A stretch of DNA of 64,000 nt from assembly GCF_000719335.1 (NCBI RefSeq), contig NZ_JOGB01000045.1:1-64000 (forward strand), read 5' to 3'. Positions within the stretch are counted from its first letter, which is position 1; each line of letters begins with the position of its first letter. The notes beneath the pieces are model-generated. The model worked only from the letters and a program-made list of their open reading frames with translations, ran no database searches and was not told the DNA's origin. Both the position numbers and the translations under genes were made by a program. Source of the stretch: Streptomyces sp. NRRL S-87 (lineage in GTDB: Bacteria > Actinomycetota > Actinomycetes > Streptomycetales > Streptomycetaceae). Positions 43,098 to 51,864 of the stretch are shown here, piece by piece.

Positions 43098-43307
43098 TCA
43101 CGGGGCGGCGCACCGGCGGAGCGCGGCGGCCAGCTTGCGCGCCACGTCCGCCCGGCAGCAGCCGAGTTCGACGAGCGGCGGCAGGTACGCGCTGGTCAGT
43201 GATACGAGGTCCACTCCGAGGGACGGCAGTACGACGTCCACCCCCGCGAGGGCCGCCCGCAACTCGTCCCGGGCCGCCTCGGCCTCCCCGATCCCGTCCG
43301 TTCCCAT
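43098..43307 (-). CDS. Small conserved actinobacterial protein
   Basis: 69 residues from ATG 43307. The core DVVLPSLGVDLVSLTSAYLPPLVELGCCRADVARKLAAALR resembles small streptomycete proteins, known to me only as hypothetical, that often sit with XRE/DUF397 genes. It is divergent from the DUF397 gene with about 36 bp between. Confidence 0.65.
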   Translation of the reverse strand: MGTDGIGEAEAARDELRAALAGVDVVLPSLGVDLVSLTSAYLPPLVELGCCRADVARKLAAALRRCAAP

Positions 43308-43343
43308 GCTGCGCGCTCCTCGTCGTCGGCGAAGCTGCGCAAG

Positions 43344-43526
43344 TTGCGGATCCGGGCCCACTGGCGCAAGAGCAGTTACAGCTCAGCGGGAGGTGGCGAC
43401 TGCGTGGAGGTTGCGGACAGCGTGCCCGGGGTCGTCCCGGTACGCGACAGCAAGAACGTTGCTGGGCTGGTGGTCATCGTTGCCGCGCCCGCGTGGGCGG
43501 CGTTCGTGGCGCACCTCAAGGGGTGA
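43344..43526 (+). CDS. DUF397 domain protein
   Basis: 60 residues. HWRKSSYSSAGGGDCVEVAD followed by VPVRDSKN and AWAAFVAHLKG is the complete DUF397 signature. These small proteins normally accompany an XRE regulator of the BldB/AbaA/WhiJ type and may act as its antagonist. No XRE gene is adjacent here, so it seems an orphan. TTG 43344 is the only start in good position, with no clear ribosome site. Confidence 0.7.
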   Translation: MRIRAHWRKSSYSSAGGGDCVEVADSVPGVVPVRDSKNVAGLVVIVAAPAWAAFVAHLKG

Positions 43527-43775
43527 CGGGTCGCACCGGGGTGTGGTGGGGCGCGATGCGGTGATGCGGGTGGTCCTGGAAAAGCCCGGGGAATTACCCA
43601 CCGAACCCGACCTCCGCCGTCCTCAACTCACCCGCTCACACGATCGGGTGACGGATATGACAGCGGCACGGCCGGGTGGGATACGGTCTGCCGCAACAAC
43701 CCCGAAAAGACTTCGGCCCCCGGCAGGACGGCAATCCCGGCGAGGGCCTGACCGATCAGGAAGCAGACCTTCCCG

Positions 43776-44756
43776 ATGGCTTGCACGCAGTCTAGCGCGG
43801 CCGCGTCCGCGCACCCCGTGAATCCGCTCCCCGAGGACGCTCCCCGCGCCGGGGTGATCCACAGGTCCCACCGCCACGAGAGCCGGTTCACCGTGGTCGG
43901 CAACCACCTGGCCCAGCACGCCGAGCTCTCGGCGGCCGCGGTGGGGCTGGCGCTGTACATCCAGTCCGTCCCGGACGGGACCGACGTGTCCGTCAAGGCC
44001 CTCACCCGGCGCTACCGAGAAGGCGAGATCGCCATCCGGCGGGCACTGAACGAGCTGGTCGCGGCCGGGTACCTGGAGCGGCGCCGGGTGTCACTGGGCG
44101 CCGGCCGCTTCGCCACCCGAACGATCTACTACGAGAAGCCCGGCTGCGGTGACGCGGCCCAGCCGCCTCCGGCCGCCCCGGCACCGGCTCCGCCGCCGCC
44201 GGCCCAGCCGCCTCTGGCCGCCCCGGCACCGGCTCCGCCGCCGCCGGCTCGGCCGACCCCGGCGGAACCGCAGCCCCCGGCCGTGCCCCCCGCGGTGGTC
44301 GAGCCCCCGGCCGCGATCGAGTTCCCGACACCCCCGACACCCGCGGCTCCCGGCCACGCACGTACTCCGGCGGCCCCCGGTGGCCCGCCCGCCACCGGGC
44401 TCGCGGCGGAGATCCTCGCCCGGCTGCGCGTCGCGGACCCCCGCCTGCTGCTGTCCGTACGGGACGTGAACCGGCTGGCGCCCGCGGTCGACGACTGGCT
44501 GGCCCGGGACGCGACGCCCGAGCAGGTGCTCCGTACCCTCACGGCGAACCTGCCACCGGCCTCGACGCCGATCCACCACCCGCCGCGCTTCCTGGAGTAC
44601 CGGCTCACCGCGCTGCTCCCGCCCCCGCTCCCGGCGGCCGCCCCGCCCCCGCCCCGCCCGGCCCCGCTGCGGTCCTGCGAGGACTGCGAGAAGGCCTTCC
44701 GCACGTACGACCCCGAACCTCGCTGCGCCGAATGCACCGCCAAGGCCGCAGCCTGA
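43776..44756 (+). CDS. Winged-helix protein with Pro-rich linker and zinc ribbon
   Basis: 326 residues. A winged helix at about 30-110 (FTVVGNHLAQHAELSAAAVGLALYIQSVP, DVSVKALTRRYREGEIAIRRALNELVAAGYLERRR) is followed by a long Pro/Ala linker with APAPAPPPPA repeats. A helical domain at about 210-275 (LAAEILARLRVADPRLLLSVRDVNRL) comes next. A C-terminal CxxC...CxxC cluster (SCEDCEKAFRTYDPEPRCAEC) can bind zinc. This combination is common in streptomycetes as a helix-turn-helix protein of unknown role; the fold resembles replication-initiator winged helices. Confidence 0.75.
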   Translation: MACTQSSAAASAHPVNPLPEDAPRAGVIHRSHRHESRFTVVGNHLAQHAELSAAAVGLALYIQSVPDGTDVSVKALTRRYREGEIAIRRALNELVAAGYLERRRVSLGAGRFATRTIYYEKPGCGDAAQPPPAAPAPAPPPPAQPPLAAPAPAPPPPARPTPAEPQPPAVPPAVVEPPAAIEFPTPPTPAAPGHARTPAAPGGPPATGLAAEILARLRVADPRLLLSVRDVNRLAPAVDDWLARDATPEQVLRTLTANLPPASTPIHHPPRFLEYRLTALLPPPLPAAAPPPPRPAPLRSCEDCEKAFRTYDPEPRCAECTAKAAA

Positions 44757-44778
44757 GGGCAGGAGGCCCTCGGCCCGG

Positions 44779-45144
44779 TCAGGTCTCCAGGTAGTTGCAC
44801 CAGGCGTCGAGCTTGGTCCAGGTGTACCAGCCCACCTTGCCGTCCGGCTCCAGCCCGGCGAACTTCTGGAACGTCACGACGGCGGCGAGCGTGGCGGGGC
44901 CGAACTTGCCGTCCACGGCGAGGTTCAGGCTCGGCTTCCAGTAGTTCAGCTCGCACTGGAGCTCCTGGACCTCCAGGGTGTAGCCCTGGATGCCCTGGTA
45001 GAGCAGCGGCTCGTAGCTGCCGAACATGGCCTTGCAGTACGCGCGGCCGTCGGCCGCGGCGTCGGAGGCCGACCCGAGGGTCAGGGTCAGGGACGACGCG
45101 AGGAGCAGGGCCGTGGTGCCGAGTGCGACCAGTGGCTTGCGCAT
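44779..45144 (-). CDS. Secreted peptidoglycan-binding domain protein
   Basis: 121 residues from ATG 45144 (GAAGGTCCC upstream). A signal peptide of about 33 residues ends near SDAAADG. One PG_binding_1-type domain follows: VQELQCELNY ... LNLAVDGKFGPATLAAVVTFQKFAGLEPDGKVGWYTWTKL. There is no catalytic domain. Three cysteines in the mature part probably pair outside the cell. It is downstream of desD but separated by a hairpin and 260 bp, so not part of the siderophore unit. Confidence 0.85.
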   Translation of the reverse strand: MRKPLVALGTTALLLASSLTLTLGSASDAAADGRAYCKAMFGSYEPLLYQGIQGYTLEVQELQCELNYWKPSLNLAVDGKFGPATLAAVVTFQKFAGLEPDGKVGWYTWTKLDAWCNYLET

Positions 45145-45360
45145 GGGACCTTCCGTTTCGACGGTGGCTGTGGTGACGGGCCGTCCACCGGGTCCTGTCG
45201 GCGCCCCGGGTCGGCCCGGATCGAACGTAGGCCGTCCCACCGGCACCACGGGTGTCCCGCCCGTCCCAGGGACACGGCGCCCGACGTCCCGGGAAGGCGC
45301 CGGGGCGGGCACACCTCCCGAGGGACCGTCGTACGGAAGGGTGCGCCCGCCCCGGGCGGG

Positions 45361-45399
45361 GCCGGCCGGCGCGGGCCGTTCGTTCGCGCGCCGGCCGGC
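45361..45399 (-). terminator. Terminator of the desABCD operon
   Basis: GCCGGCCGGCGCG at 45361-45373 pairs perfectly with CGCGCCGGCCGGC at 45387-45399, six bases after the desD stop. Confidence 0.85.
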
Positions 45400-45404
45400 G
45401 GTCC

Positions 45405-47294
45405 TCAGCGGCGCGCGAAGGGCGCCAGGGGGTTCGCCAGGGTGCCCACCAGCTGGAGGGCGGCCGACGGGTCGGAGAGGTCGACCATCTGCTCGTTGTT
45501 GCGCAGCTGGAGGCGGTTCAGGCAGGAGAGCTGGAACTCCGGCGCGAACAGGTCGTACTGGGCGAACCGCTCGGCGAGCTGCGGCACCGACTCCTGGTAC
45601 TCGTGCGCGCAGTCCGCCACGGCCCGCCAGAACTCGGACTCCGAGCAGACCCCGTCGTCCTCCAGGATCGAGCCCAGGAAGCGGAAGAAGCAGTCGAAGA
45701 CGTCGGTGAAGACCGACAGCAGCTTCATGTCCTCCGGGACCTCGGCACGGATGCGCTCCACCGCCGGCGGCAGCACCGCGTCCGGGTCCATGACGACGAT
45801 CTCCTCGGCGATGTCCTTGAAGATCGCCCGCTGTACGACGCCGTCCTTGATGACGAGGATGGTGTTCTCGCCGTGCGGCATGTACGCCAGGTCGTACGCG
45901 TAGAAGCAGTGCAGCAGGGGCAGCAGGTACGCCCGCAGGTAGGCCCGCATCCACTCCGCGACCGGCAGGCCCGACTCCTCGACGAGGGCGCCGACGAACG
46001 ACCGCCCCTCCGCGTCGACGTGCAGCAGGGCCGCCATCGTCGTCAGCCGCTCGCCGTCCTGGAGCGTGGGCACCGGCGACTCGCGCCACAGGGCCGCCAG
46101 CATCTTGCGGTACGGGGAGTAGCGGTCGGTGGCGCGCTCGTACTGGCGGTGGCGGTAGCCGACCGCGGCGCGCTCGCGGATGATCGAGAAGTCGACCGAC
46201 CGCAGCACCTCGTCGCCCTCGATGAGCTGGTGCAGCCAGTCGTTGATGGCCGGCGTGGCCTCCATGTAGGCGGCCGACAGGCCCCGCATGAAGCCCATGT
46301 TGAGGACCGAGATGGCGGTCTTCACGTAGTGCTTCTCGGGCGCGGTCGTGTTGAAGAAGGTCCGGATGGACTGCTGCGGGAGGTAGGCGTCGTCGCCCTC
46401 GCCCAGCAGCACCAGCCGCCGTTCGGCGATCTCCGCGGCGAAGGTGACCGTGGTCTTGTTCCACCACTGCCAGGGGTGGACCGGCAGCAGCAGGTAGTCC
46501 GCCGGGTCCAGGCCCAGCCCGGACAGCACCGCCCCGAACCGGTCCAGGGCGGCCTCGCCCAGCTCCGCGCGGATGAAGGAGTCGTACGACAGGTCCGCGC
46601 CCGCGCTGAAGGCCGCCACCTCCCGGTGCGCGGCCACCCACACCAGGCGGACCGGGGCCGCGGCCTCGGGGGCGAAGGCGCGGTACTCGTGGACGCCGAA
46701 GCCGAGCCGGCCGTTGTTGGCCACGAAGCAGGGGTGGCCCTCGGTCATGCCGGTCTCGATGTCCTGGAAGGAGCCCTTCGCGAGGACGGACGCCGGCACC
46801 TGCTCCTTGGTGTGCTTGTACGCCGTACCGGCCAGCGTGGAGGAGATCTCCTCCAGGTACACGGGCAGGACCGCCGCGCTCAGGCCCAGGGACTCGCGCA
46901 GCTCGATGTGGAAGTCGACGGCGTCCAGGGGGAGCTCCGCCCCGTCCCGGTGGCGAGTGATCGTTTCTTCGTCCACGGCCCAGTGGTCCAGGGCCCGGCG
47001 GACGGCCCGGAACCGGTACTCGACCGTGCCGTCGTCGCTGCGCACGGACCACGTGCCGTCCTCGGCCGGTGCCGGGGTCAGCAGGCGCTCGTGGGCGAAC
47101 TCGGCCAGGGCCTTGCGGACCAGGGCCCGGTTGGCGCGCGCCCACAGCTCGGGGGTCAGGTGTGCCACGGCGCCGGCCGGGTCCCCGGCGTAGGGCGACT
47201 GCGGGGCGTTCGTACCGCTTGTGCTCAGGCTGGTGCTGGTGCTGGTGCTGGTGCTGGTGCTGGTGCTGGCGCTCGTGCTGGTGCTGGTGCTCAT
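45405..47294 (-). CDS. desD: DesD, NIS siderophore synthetase (desferrioxamine)
   Basis: 629 residues of the IucA/IucC family. It joins N-succinyl- and N-acetyl-hydroxycadaverine units with ATP and closes the ring to desferrioxamine E/B. EISSTLAGTAYKHTKEQ, MTEGHPCFVANNGRLGFG and HPWQWWNKTTVTFA are the ATP/substrate-site motifs; KHYVKTAISVLNMGFMRGL follows. It is unusual in that the first about 25 residues are STSTST repeats not present in the S. coelicolor protein as I recall it. The family sequence begins at AVAHLTPELWARAN. ATG 47294 overlaps the desC stop by 4 bp, so coupling supports this start. Confidence 0.95.
   Translation of the reverse strand: MSTSTSTSASTSTSTSTSTSTSLSTSGTNAPQSPYAGDPAGAVAHLTPELWARANRALVRKALAEFAHERLLTPAPAEDGTWSVRSDDGTVEYRFRAVRRALDHWAVDEETITRHRDGAELPLDAVDFHIELRESLGLSAAVLPVYLEEISSTLAGTAYKHTKEQVPASVLAKGSFQDIETGMTEGHPCFVANNGRLGFGVHEYRAFAPEAAAPVRLVWVAAHREVAAFSAGADLSYDSFIRAELGEAALDRFGAVLSGLGLDPADYLLLPVHPWQWWNKTTVTFAAEIAERRLVLLGEGDDAYLPQQSIRTFFNTTAPEKHYVKTAISVLNMGFMRGLSAAYMEATPAINDWLHQLIEGDEVLRSVDFSIIRERAAVGYRHRQYERATDRYSPYRKMLAALWRESPVPTLQDGERLTTMAALLHVDAEGRSFVGALVEESGLPVAEWMRAYLRAYLLPLLHCFYAYDLAYMPHGENTILVIKDGVVQRAIFKDIAEEIVVMDPDAVLPPAVERIRAEVPEDMKLLSVFTDVFDCFFRFLGSILEDDGVCSESEFWRAVADCAHEYQESVPQLAERFAQYDLFAPEFQLSCLNRLQLRNNEQMVDLSDPSAALQLVGTLANPLAPFARR
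47230..47292 (-). repeat. Hexamer repeat encoding Ser-Thr at the DesD N-terminus
   Basis: On the plus strand GGTGCT recurs about ten times; on the coding strand AGCACC gives Ser-Thr. The unit keeps frame, so copy number could vary without inactivation. Confidence 0.85.
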
Positions 47295-47869
47295 ATCGAC
47301 ACCCCCGCGCCCGCCACGGCCGCCTCGAACTGCTCGCGGGTGCAGAAGCTGAGCAGGGCGGTCTTCTCCGGCTTCGCGATCTCCCGCTCCGGGACGAAGC
47401 CCACGGCCTCGTTCAGCGCGTGCACCGCGGTGTTGCGCACGTCCGGCTCGACGACGACCCGCCGGACGGCCGGGTCGGCGAACAGGGCGGCCATCACGGT
47501 GGTGATGACGGCCCGGGTGAAGCCGCTGACCGGCGTGTCCGTGGGGGCGACGAGGAAGTGCATGCCGACGTCGCCCGGCTCGGGCTCGTACAGGTCCACG
47601 AGTTCGACGTGCGCCGGGTCGTACGACTCCATCAGGAAGGCCGGCCGGCCGTCGTGCAGGCCGAGGAACGCGTGGTGGTGCGGGGACGCGGCGATCGCCA
47701 TGTACTCGCGCTCGACGTCGGTCAGCGAGTGGTCCTGCATCATCCAGAAGGACGCCTTGGGGTGGGTGACCCAGCCGTGCAGCAGCTCGGCGTCCGTCAG
47801 CGGGTCGAGCGGGCGGACGGCGAAGGCGCCGAGGGCCGCGTCGGTGCGGGAGAAGAGGGTGGTGCTCAT
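47291..47869 (-). CDS. desC: DesC, N-hydroxycadaverine acyltransferase
   Basis: 192 residues of the siderophore GNAT/IucB-like family. [29 protein letters not shown] starts the domain. [43 protein letters not shown] covers the acyl-CoA site. It transfers acetyl or succinyl from CoA to the hydroxylamine. ATG 47869 overlaps the desB stop by 4 bp (ATGA). Confidence 0.95.
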   Translation of the reverse strand: MSTTLFSRTDAALGAFAVRPLDPLTDAELLHGWVTHPKASFWMMQDHSLTDVEREYMAIAASPHHHAFLGLHDGRPAFLMESYDPAHVELVDLYEPEPGDVGMHFLVAPTDTPVSGFTRAVITTVMAALFADPAVRRVVVEPDVRNTAVHALNEAVGFVPEREIAKPEKTALLSFCTREQFEAAVAGAGVSI

Positions 47870-49179
47870 GCCAGGGTGCCTTCCGGGGCGGCGAACTGCT
47901 GGAACGCGATGGACTTCTCGACCTTGTAGTACTCGCGGCCGAGCAGCTCGCGGATGATGTACGCGTTGCGGTACGGCCCCATGCCCAGGTCGGGCGAGGT
48001 GATCGAGTGGGTGTGGACGCCGGCGTTCTGCAGGAACACCCCGCGGCCGGTGGTGTCGACGGAGTAGTTGCGGGCCACGTCGAAGCGGCCGCGGCCGTCG
48101 TAGCGCAGCCGGTCGCGGATGCCCGCGAGGAAGGCCGGCTCGGCGTACTTGTATCCGGTGGCCAGGACCAGCCCCTCGGTGGTGAGGGTGAAGTCGCGCT
48201 CCTGCTCCTCCTGGCGCAGGCCCAGGGTGTACGTACCGGTGGTGGTGTCGTACGCGGCCGCGTTCAGGGCGGTGTTGGTCAGCAGGGAGGTCGGGACCGG
48301 GCGGTCGCCGGCCTCGACGTCCTTCTGGTAGAGCAGGTCGAAGATGGCGTTGATCAGCTCGCCGTCGATGCCCTTGAACAGGCCCTTCTGCTGCATCTCC
48401 AGGCGGTAGCGGGTGTCCTCGGGCAGGCCGTGGAAGTAGTCCACGTACTCCGGCGAGGTCATCTCCAGGGTGAGCTTGGTGTACTCCAGGGGGAAGAACC
48501 GCGGCGAGCGGGTGACCCAGTCGAGCCGGTAGCCGTGGACGTCGATCTCGCTCAGCAGGTCGTAGTAGATCTCCGCCGCGCTCTGGCCGGAGCCGACGAG
48601 GGTGATGGACCTCTTCTTCTGCAGCTCCGCCTTGGCTTCCATGTAGGTGGAGTTGTGGATGAAGTCGCCGCCCAGGTCGGCGCAGGCCTCGGGGACGTAC
48701 GCGGGGGTGCCGGTGCCGAGCACGAGCGTGCGGGCGCGGTACGTCCCGCCGCCGTCGGTGGTGACCTCGTACAGCCCGGCGGCCGCGTCGTAGCTGACCT
48801 CGGTGACCGTGGTCGAGTACAGGACGCTGTCGAGCCGGTCGGCGGCCCAGCGGCAGTAGTCGTTGTACTCGGCGCGCAGCGGGTAGAAGTTCTCGCGGAT
48901 GTAGAAGGAGTAGAGCCGGTCCTTGTCCTTCAGGTAGTTGAGGAAGGAGAAGGGCGAGGTGGGGTCGGCGAGGGTGACCAGGTCCGACATGAAGGGCGTC
49001 TGCAGGTGGGCGCCGTCGAGGAACATCCCGGCGTGCCACTCGAAGTGCGGCTTCGACTCGATGAACAGGCCGCTGAGCTCGTCGATGGGAGCGGTCAGGC
49101 AGGCCAGGCCCAGGTTGAAGGGGCCCAGGCCGATCCCGATGAAGTCGTACGGCTGGCGGGTCTCACGAGGCGTGGACAA
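47866..49179 (-). CDS. desB: DesB, cadaverine N-monooxygenase
   Basis: 437 residues, flavin-dependent lysine/ornithine-N-monooxygenase family. FAD motif [13 protein letters not shown] at residues 13-25, NADPH motif [16 protein letters not shown] at about 195, and the C-terminal [13 protein letters not shown] substrate signature. It hydroxylates one amine of cadaverine made by DesA. The start overlaps the desA stop by 17 bp. Confidence 0.96.
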   Translation of the reverse strand: MSTPRETRQPYDFIGIGLGPFNLGLACLTAPIDELSGLFIESKPHFEWHAGMFLDGAHLQTPFMSDLVTLADPTSPFSFLNYLKDKDRLYSFYIRENFYPLRAEYNDYCRWAADRLDSVLYSTTVTEVSYDAAAGLYEVTTDGGGTYRARTLVLGTGTPAYVPEACADLGGDFIHNSTYMEAKAELQKKRSITLVGSGQSAAEIYYDLLSEIDVHGYRLDWVTRSPRFFPLEYTKLTLEMTSPEYVDYFHGLPEDTRYRLEMQQKGLFKGIDGELINAIFDLLYQKDVEAGDRPVPTSLLTNTALNAAAYDTTTGTYTLGLRQEEQERDFTLTTEGLVLATGYKYAEPAFLAGIRDRLRYDGRGRFDVARNYSVDTTGRGVFLQNAGVHTHSITSPDLGMGPYRNAYIIRELLGREYYKVEKSIAFQQFAAPEGTLA

Positions 49180-50644
49180 GGGATTCTCCCAGGTACTGCT
49201 CGGCGTGTGCGGCGAGGAGGTCGAGGACGGCGGAGATGTCGGCCGTCGTGGTCTGCGGGTTGAGGAGGGTGAACTTGAGGTAGTGGGAGCCGGCGACCTT
49301 GGTGCCGGCGACCACGGCCTCGCCCGAGGCGAACAGCGCCTTGCGGGCGTGCAGGTTGGCGCGGTCCACGAGGTCGGGGTGGGTCACGCCCTCGGGCACG
49401 TAGCGGAAGACGAGGGTGGACAGCTGCGGTGCGACCACGACCTCGAAGCGCGGGTCGGCGGTGAGCAGCGCGTGGCCGGCCGCGGCGAGGTCGCAGACCT
49501 CGTCGAAGAGCTGGCCGACGCCGTCGGCACCCATGACGCGCAGGGTCATCCACAGCTTGAGGGCGTCGAAGCGGCGGGTGGTCTGGATGGACTTGTCGAC
49601 CTGGTTGGGGATGCGCTCCTCGGCCATCCGGCGCGGGTTGAGGTAGTCCGCGTGGTAGGTGGCGTGCTTGAGGGTGTCCCGGTCGCGGACCAGTACCGCG
49701 CTGGAACTGACGGGCTGGAAGAAGGACTTGTGGAAGTCCACGGTGACCGAGTCGGCCAGCTCGATGCCGGCGAGCAGCTGCCGGCGGGTGGGGGAGACCA
49801 GCAGCCCGCAGCCGTAGGCGGCGTCCACGTGCATCCAGGCGCTGTGCGCGGCGGCCAGTCGGGCGATCTCGGGGAGCGGGTCGATGGACCCGAAGTCGGT
49901 GGTGCCGGCGGTGGCGACGATCGCCATCGGGAAGAGCCCCTCGCGCTCGCACTCCTCCAGCTCGTGGGCCAGGGCCAGGGTCTGCATGCGCTTGTTCTGG
50001 TCGCAGGGGACCGAGACGACGGCCTCGTAGCCCAGGCCGAGCATGGCGGCGGACTTCTGCACGCTGAAGTGGCTGCACTCCGAGGTGAAGATGCGCAGTT
50101 TCGGCAGCAGCTCGGCCTTCGACAGCTCGCGCTCGCTGTTCTTCATGACGAGCCGGCAGGCCTCGTCGCGGGCGAGCAGGAGGGCGTGGAAGTTGGACTG
50201 GCTGCCGCCGGAGGTGAACACGCCGTCGGCGCCGGGCCCGAAGCCGATGCGTCCGGCGGTCCAGTCGACCAGGCGGCGCTCGATGAGCGTGCCGCCGATG
50301 GACTGGTCCCAGGTGTCCAGGGAGGAGTTGACCGCGGAGAGGACGGCCTCGCCGAGTACGGCGGGGATGACCACGGGGCAGTTCAGGTGGCCCAGGTAGC
50401 GCGGGGAGTGGAAGTACACCGCGTCGCGCAGGTAGACCTCCTCCAGCTCGTCGAGCGCGGCGGCGGGGTCCGCGAGCGGCTGGTCGAGGTCGATGCCCGC
50501 GATGACCGGGGCGAGCTCGTCGACCGGGATTCCGGTGTGGGGGCGGGTGGTGGCGGCGAGTTTGGCGGCCACGCGTTCGACGCCCTCGGTGACGGATCGA
50601 CGGTAGTGGTCCGCGGTCGTCTCGTTGAGCAGATGCGAACGCAT
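49163..50644 (-). CDS. desA: DesA, PLP-dependent lysine decarboxylase
   Basis: 493 residues, group II decarboxylase fold (close to DDC/GAD). [14 protein letters not shown] holds the Asp that contacts the pyridine nitrogen. K306 in VDFHKSFFQ forms the Schiff base, and [16 protein letters not shown] binds phosphate. It makes cadaverine from lysine, the first step of desferrioxamine synthesis. First gene of desABCD; its promoter region has the iron box at 50692-50710. Confidence 0.96.
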   Translation of the reverse strand: MRSHLLNETTADHYRRSVTEGVERVAAKLAATTRPHTGIPVDELAPVIAGIDLDQPLADPAAALDELEEVYLRDAVYFHSPRYLGHLNCPVVIPAVLGEAVLSAVNSSLDTWDQSIGGTLIERRLVDWTAGRIGFGPGADGVFTSGGSQSNFHALLLARDEACRLVMKNSERELSKAELLPKLRIFTSECSHFSVQKSAAMLGLGYEAVVSVPCDQNKRMQTLALAHELEECEREGLFPMAIVATAGTTDFGSIDPLPEIARLAAAHSAWMHVDAAYGCGLLVSPTRRQLLAGIELADSVTVDFHKSFFQPVSSSAVLVRDRDTLKHATYHADYLNPRRMAEERIPNQVDKSIQTTRRFDALKLWMTLRVMGADGVGQLFDEVCDLAAAGHALLTADPRFEVVVAPQLSTLVFRYVPEGVTHPDLVDRANLHARKALFASGEAVVAGTKVAGSHYLKFTLLNPQTTTADISAVLDLLAAHAEQYLGESLVHAS

Positions 50645-50691
50645 CAGTGGTCCTCCGGGGCAGGCAGGGAAGTGCAGGGGGCTATTCCAGA

Positions 50692-50710
50692 TAAGGTTAG
50701 CCTAACCTAA
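50692..50710 (-). promoter_or_regulatory. Iron box (DmdR/IdeR-type) upstream of desA
   Basis: The minus strand reads TTAGGTTAGGCTAACCTTA, 18 of 19 bases identical to the DmdR1 consensus TTAGGTTAGGCTAACCTAA. It lies 48 bp upstream of desA ATG, so iron-loaded DmdR1 would block the operon. Confidence 0.93.
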
Positions 50711-50726
50711 GTTAATCGAAACACAA

Positions 50727-50759
50727 GTCAGGCCCCAGCCGGAGAGGGTGGGGCCTGAC
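50727..50759 (-). terminator. Terminator downstream of the siderophore-reductase gene
   Basis: GTCAGGCCCCA at 50727-50737 pairs with TGGGGCCTGAC at 50749-50759. It separates the desE unit from desABCD. Confidence 0.8.
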
Positions 50760-50906
50760 TCGATAACTGACTTACAGAACAAGGGAGTTGGGGGCTCCGC
50801 GCGCGAGCCGGGGGACCCGCGCGCGGAGGTCTTCCGGGGCTGCTGACGCGAGGGGTGCACGCGTCAGCGCGCCTTCGGGGCGCGGGCCCTCAGAGCGGGG
50901 GCCCTC

Positions 50907-51839
50907 TTAGAGCGCGGACTCGGGGTCCTCGCTGGGGGCGCGGCCGGAGTACGCCTCGGCGAGGAGCTCCTCCTCGCTGGCGCCGAGCCGCCAGTAGCCG
51001 GTGAAGCGCACCGCCCGGCGGTCGAGGGCGCGCTCCTGGACGAGGTGGCGGCGGGCCGCCCGTACGGTGCCGGCCTCGCCCGCGAGCCAGGCGTACGCCG
51101 CCCCGTCCGCGATCCCGGACAGCTCGGCGGCCCGCAGCGCCGCGACCACCGCGTCGGCGCGCCCGGGACCCGTCCCCGGGTCCCGGACCAGCCAGGTGAA
51201 CTCGGCCTCGGCCGCGGTCTCCAGCGTGAGCCGGTCGTCCTCGTGCGGGACCTCGAAGACGGCCCGGACGCGGTGGCCCGCGGGCAGGGCCGCCAGGATC
51301 GCGGCCGCGGCCGGCAACGCGGTCTCGTCGGCGTACATGACGAGCAGGTCGGCGTCCGGGCGGACCTGGAAGCGGACCGACTTGTTCTCCGCCACGCGCG
51401 GGCCGATCGCCATGATGCGGCTGCCCTCGCGGGCCCGGCCGGCCCAGTGGGAGGCGGGCGAGGCGTCCCCGTGCAGCACGAAGTCGATGTCGACCTCGAC
51501 CGCGCCGCCGGGCGCGGTGCGTTGCTCGCGCACGGTGTAGGAGCGCATCACCGGCATCTCGTCGGCCGGCATCCCGCGCCAGGCGGCGAACCAGGTGTCC
51601 TCGTCGGTCGACGGGAGCACGGTGTGCTCGACGTGCGGCTGCGGCAGGAACAGCGACAGGCTCTGGTCGAAGCCCCCGGAGCGGAAGTCCTTGAGGGACT
51701 CACCGCCGAACGTGGCGCGCAGGAAGGAGTGTCCGACGCGGCGGGTGCGCAGCACCTCCAGCTCGAAGAAGCCGAAGTGCAGGGCCGCCTGGTCGGCGTC
51801 GGTGGTCGTGGTCGTGCCAGTGCTCGTGCTCGTGGTCAT
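50907..51839 (-). CDS. Siderophore-interacting (ViuB-type) FAD ferric reductase
   Basis: 310 residues of the SIP family, which releases iron from ferric siderophores in the cytoplasm by flavin-dependent reduction. MRSYTVREQR is the FAD-binding RxYTxR motif; VDFVLHGDASPASHWAGRA-type residues (DFVLHGDASPASHW) and LLVMYADETALPAAAAILAAL form the NADPH part; AGEAGTVRAARRHLVQE and TGYWRLG close it. The N-terminus carries a short TSTSTGTTTTT repeat like DesD. It follows desE by 25 bp and shares its promoter. Confidence 0.92.
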   Translation of the reverse strand: MTTSTSTGTTTTTDADQAALHFGFFELEVLRTRRVGHSFLRATFGGESLKDFRSGGFDQSLSLFLPQPHVEHTVLPSTDEDTWFAAWRGMPADEMPVMRSYTVREQRTAPGGAVEVDIDFVLHGDASPASHWAGRAREGSRIMAIGPRVAENKSVRFQVRPDADLLVMYADETALPAAAAILAALPAGHRVRAVFEVPHEDDRLTLETAAEAEFTWLVRDPGTGPGRADAVVAALRAAELSGIADGAAYAWLAGEAGTVRAARRHLVQERALDRRAVRFTGYWRLGASEEELLAEAYSGRAPSEDPESAL

Positions 51840-51864
51840 GGTGTGGATCCCCCTGGTCGTGTGG

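Noticed and set aside
42886..43113. N-terminal extension of the Uma2-like gene
   Set aside because: The added sequence lacks family resemblance, and ATG 42885 has a good ribosome site; the extension also overlaps the neighbouring small gene.
44779..47145. Long open frame on the minus strand running through desD
   Set aside because: Its upstream part is an out-of-frame reading of desD, Arg/Gly/Ala-rich and without domains. Only its end (44779-45144), with its own signal peptide and peptidoglycan-binding domain, is a gene.
45405..50644. Siderophore cluster as a novel system
   Set aside because: Gene content and order are the known desferrioxamine operon desABCD; only the Ser-Thr repeat at DesD is unusual.
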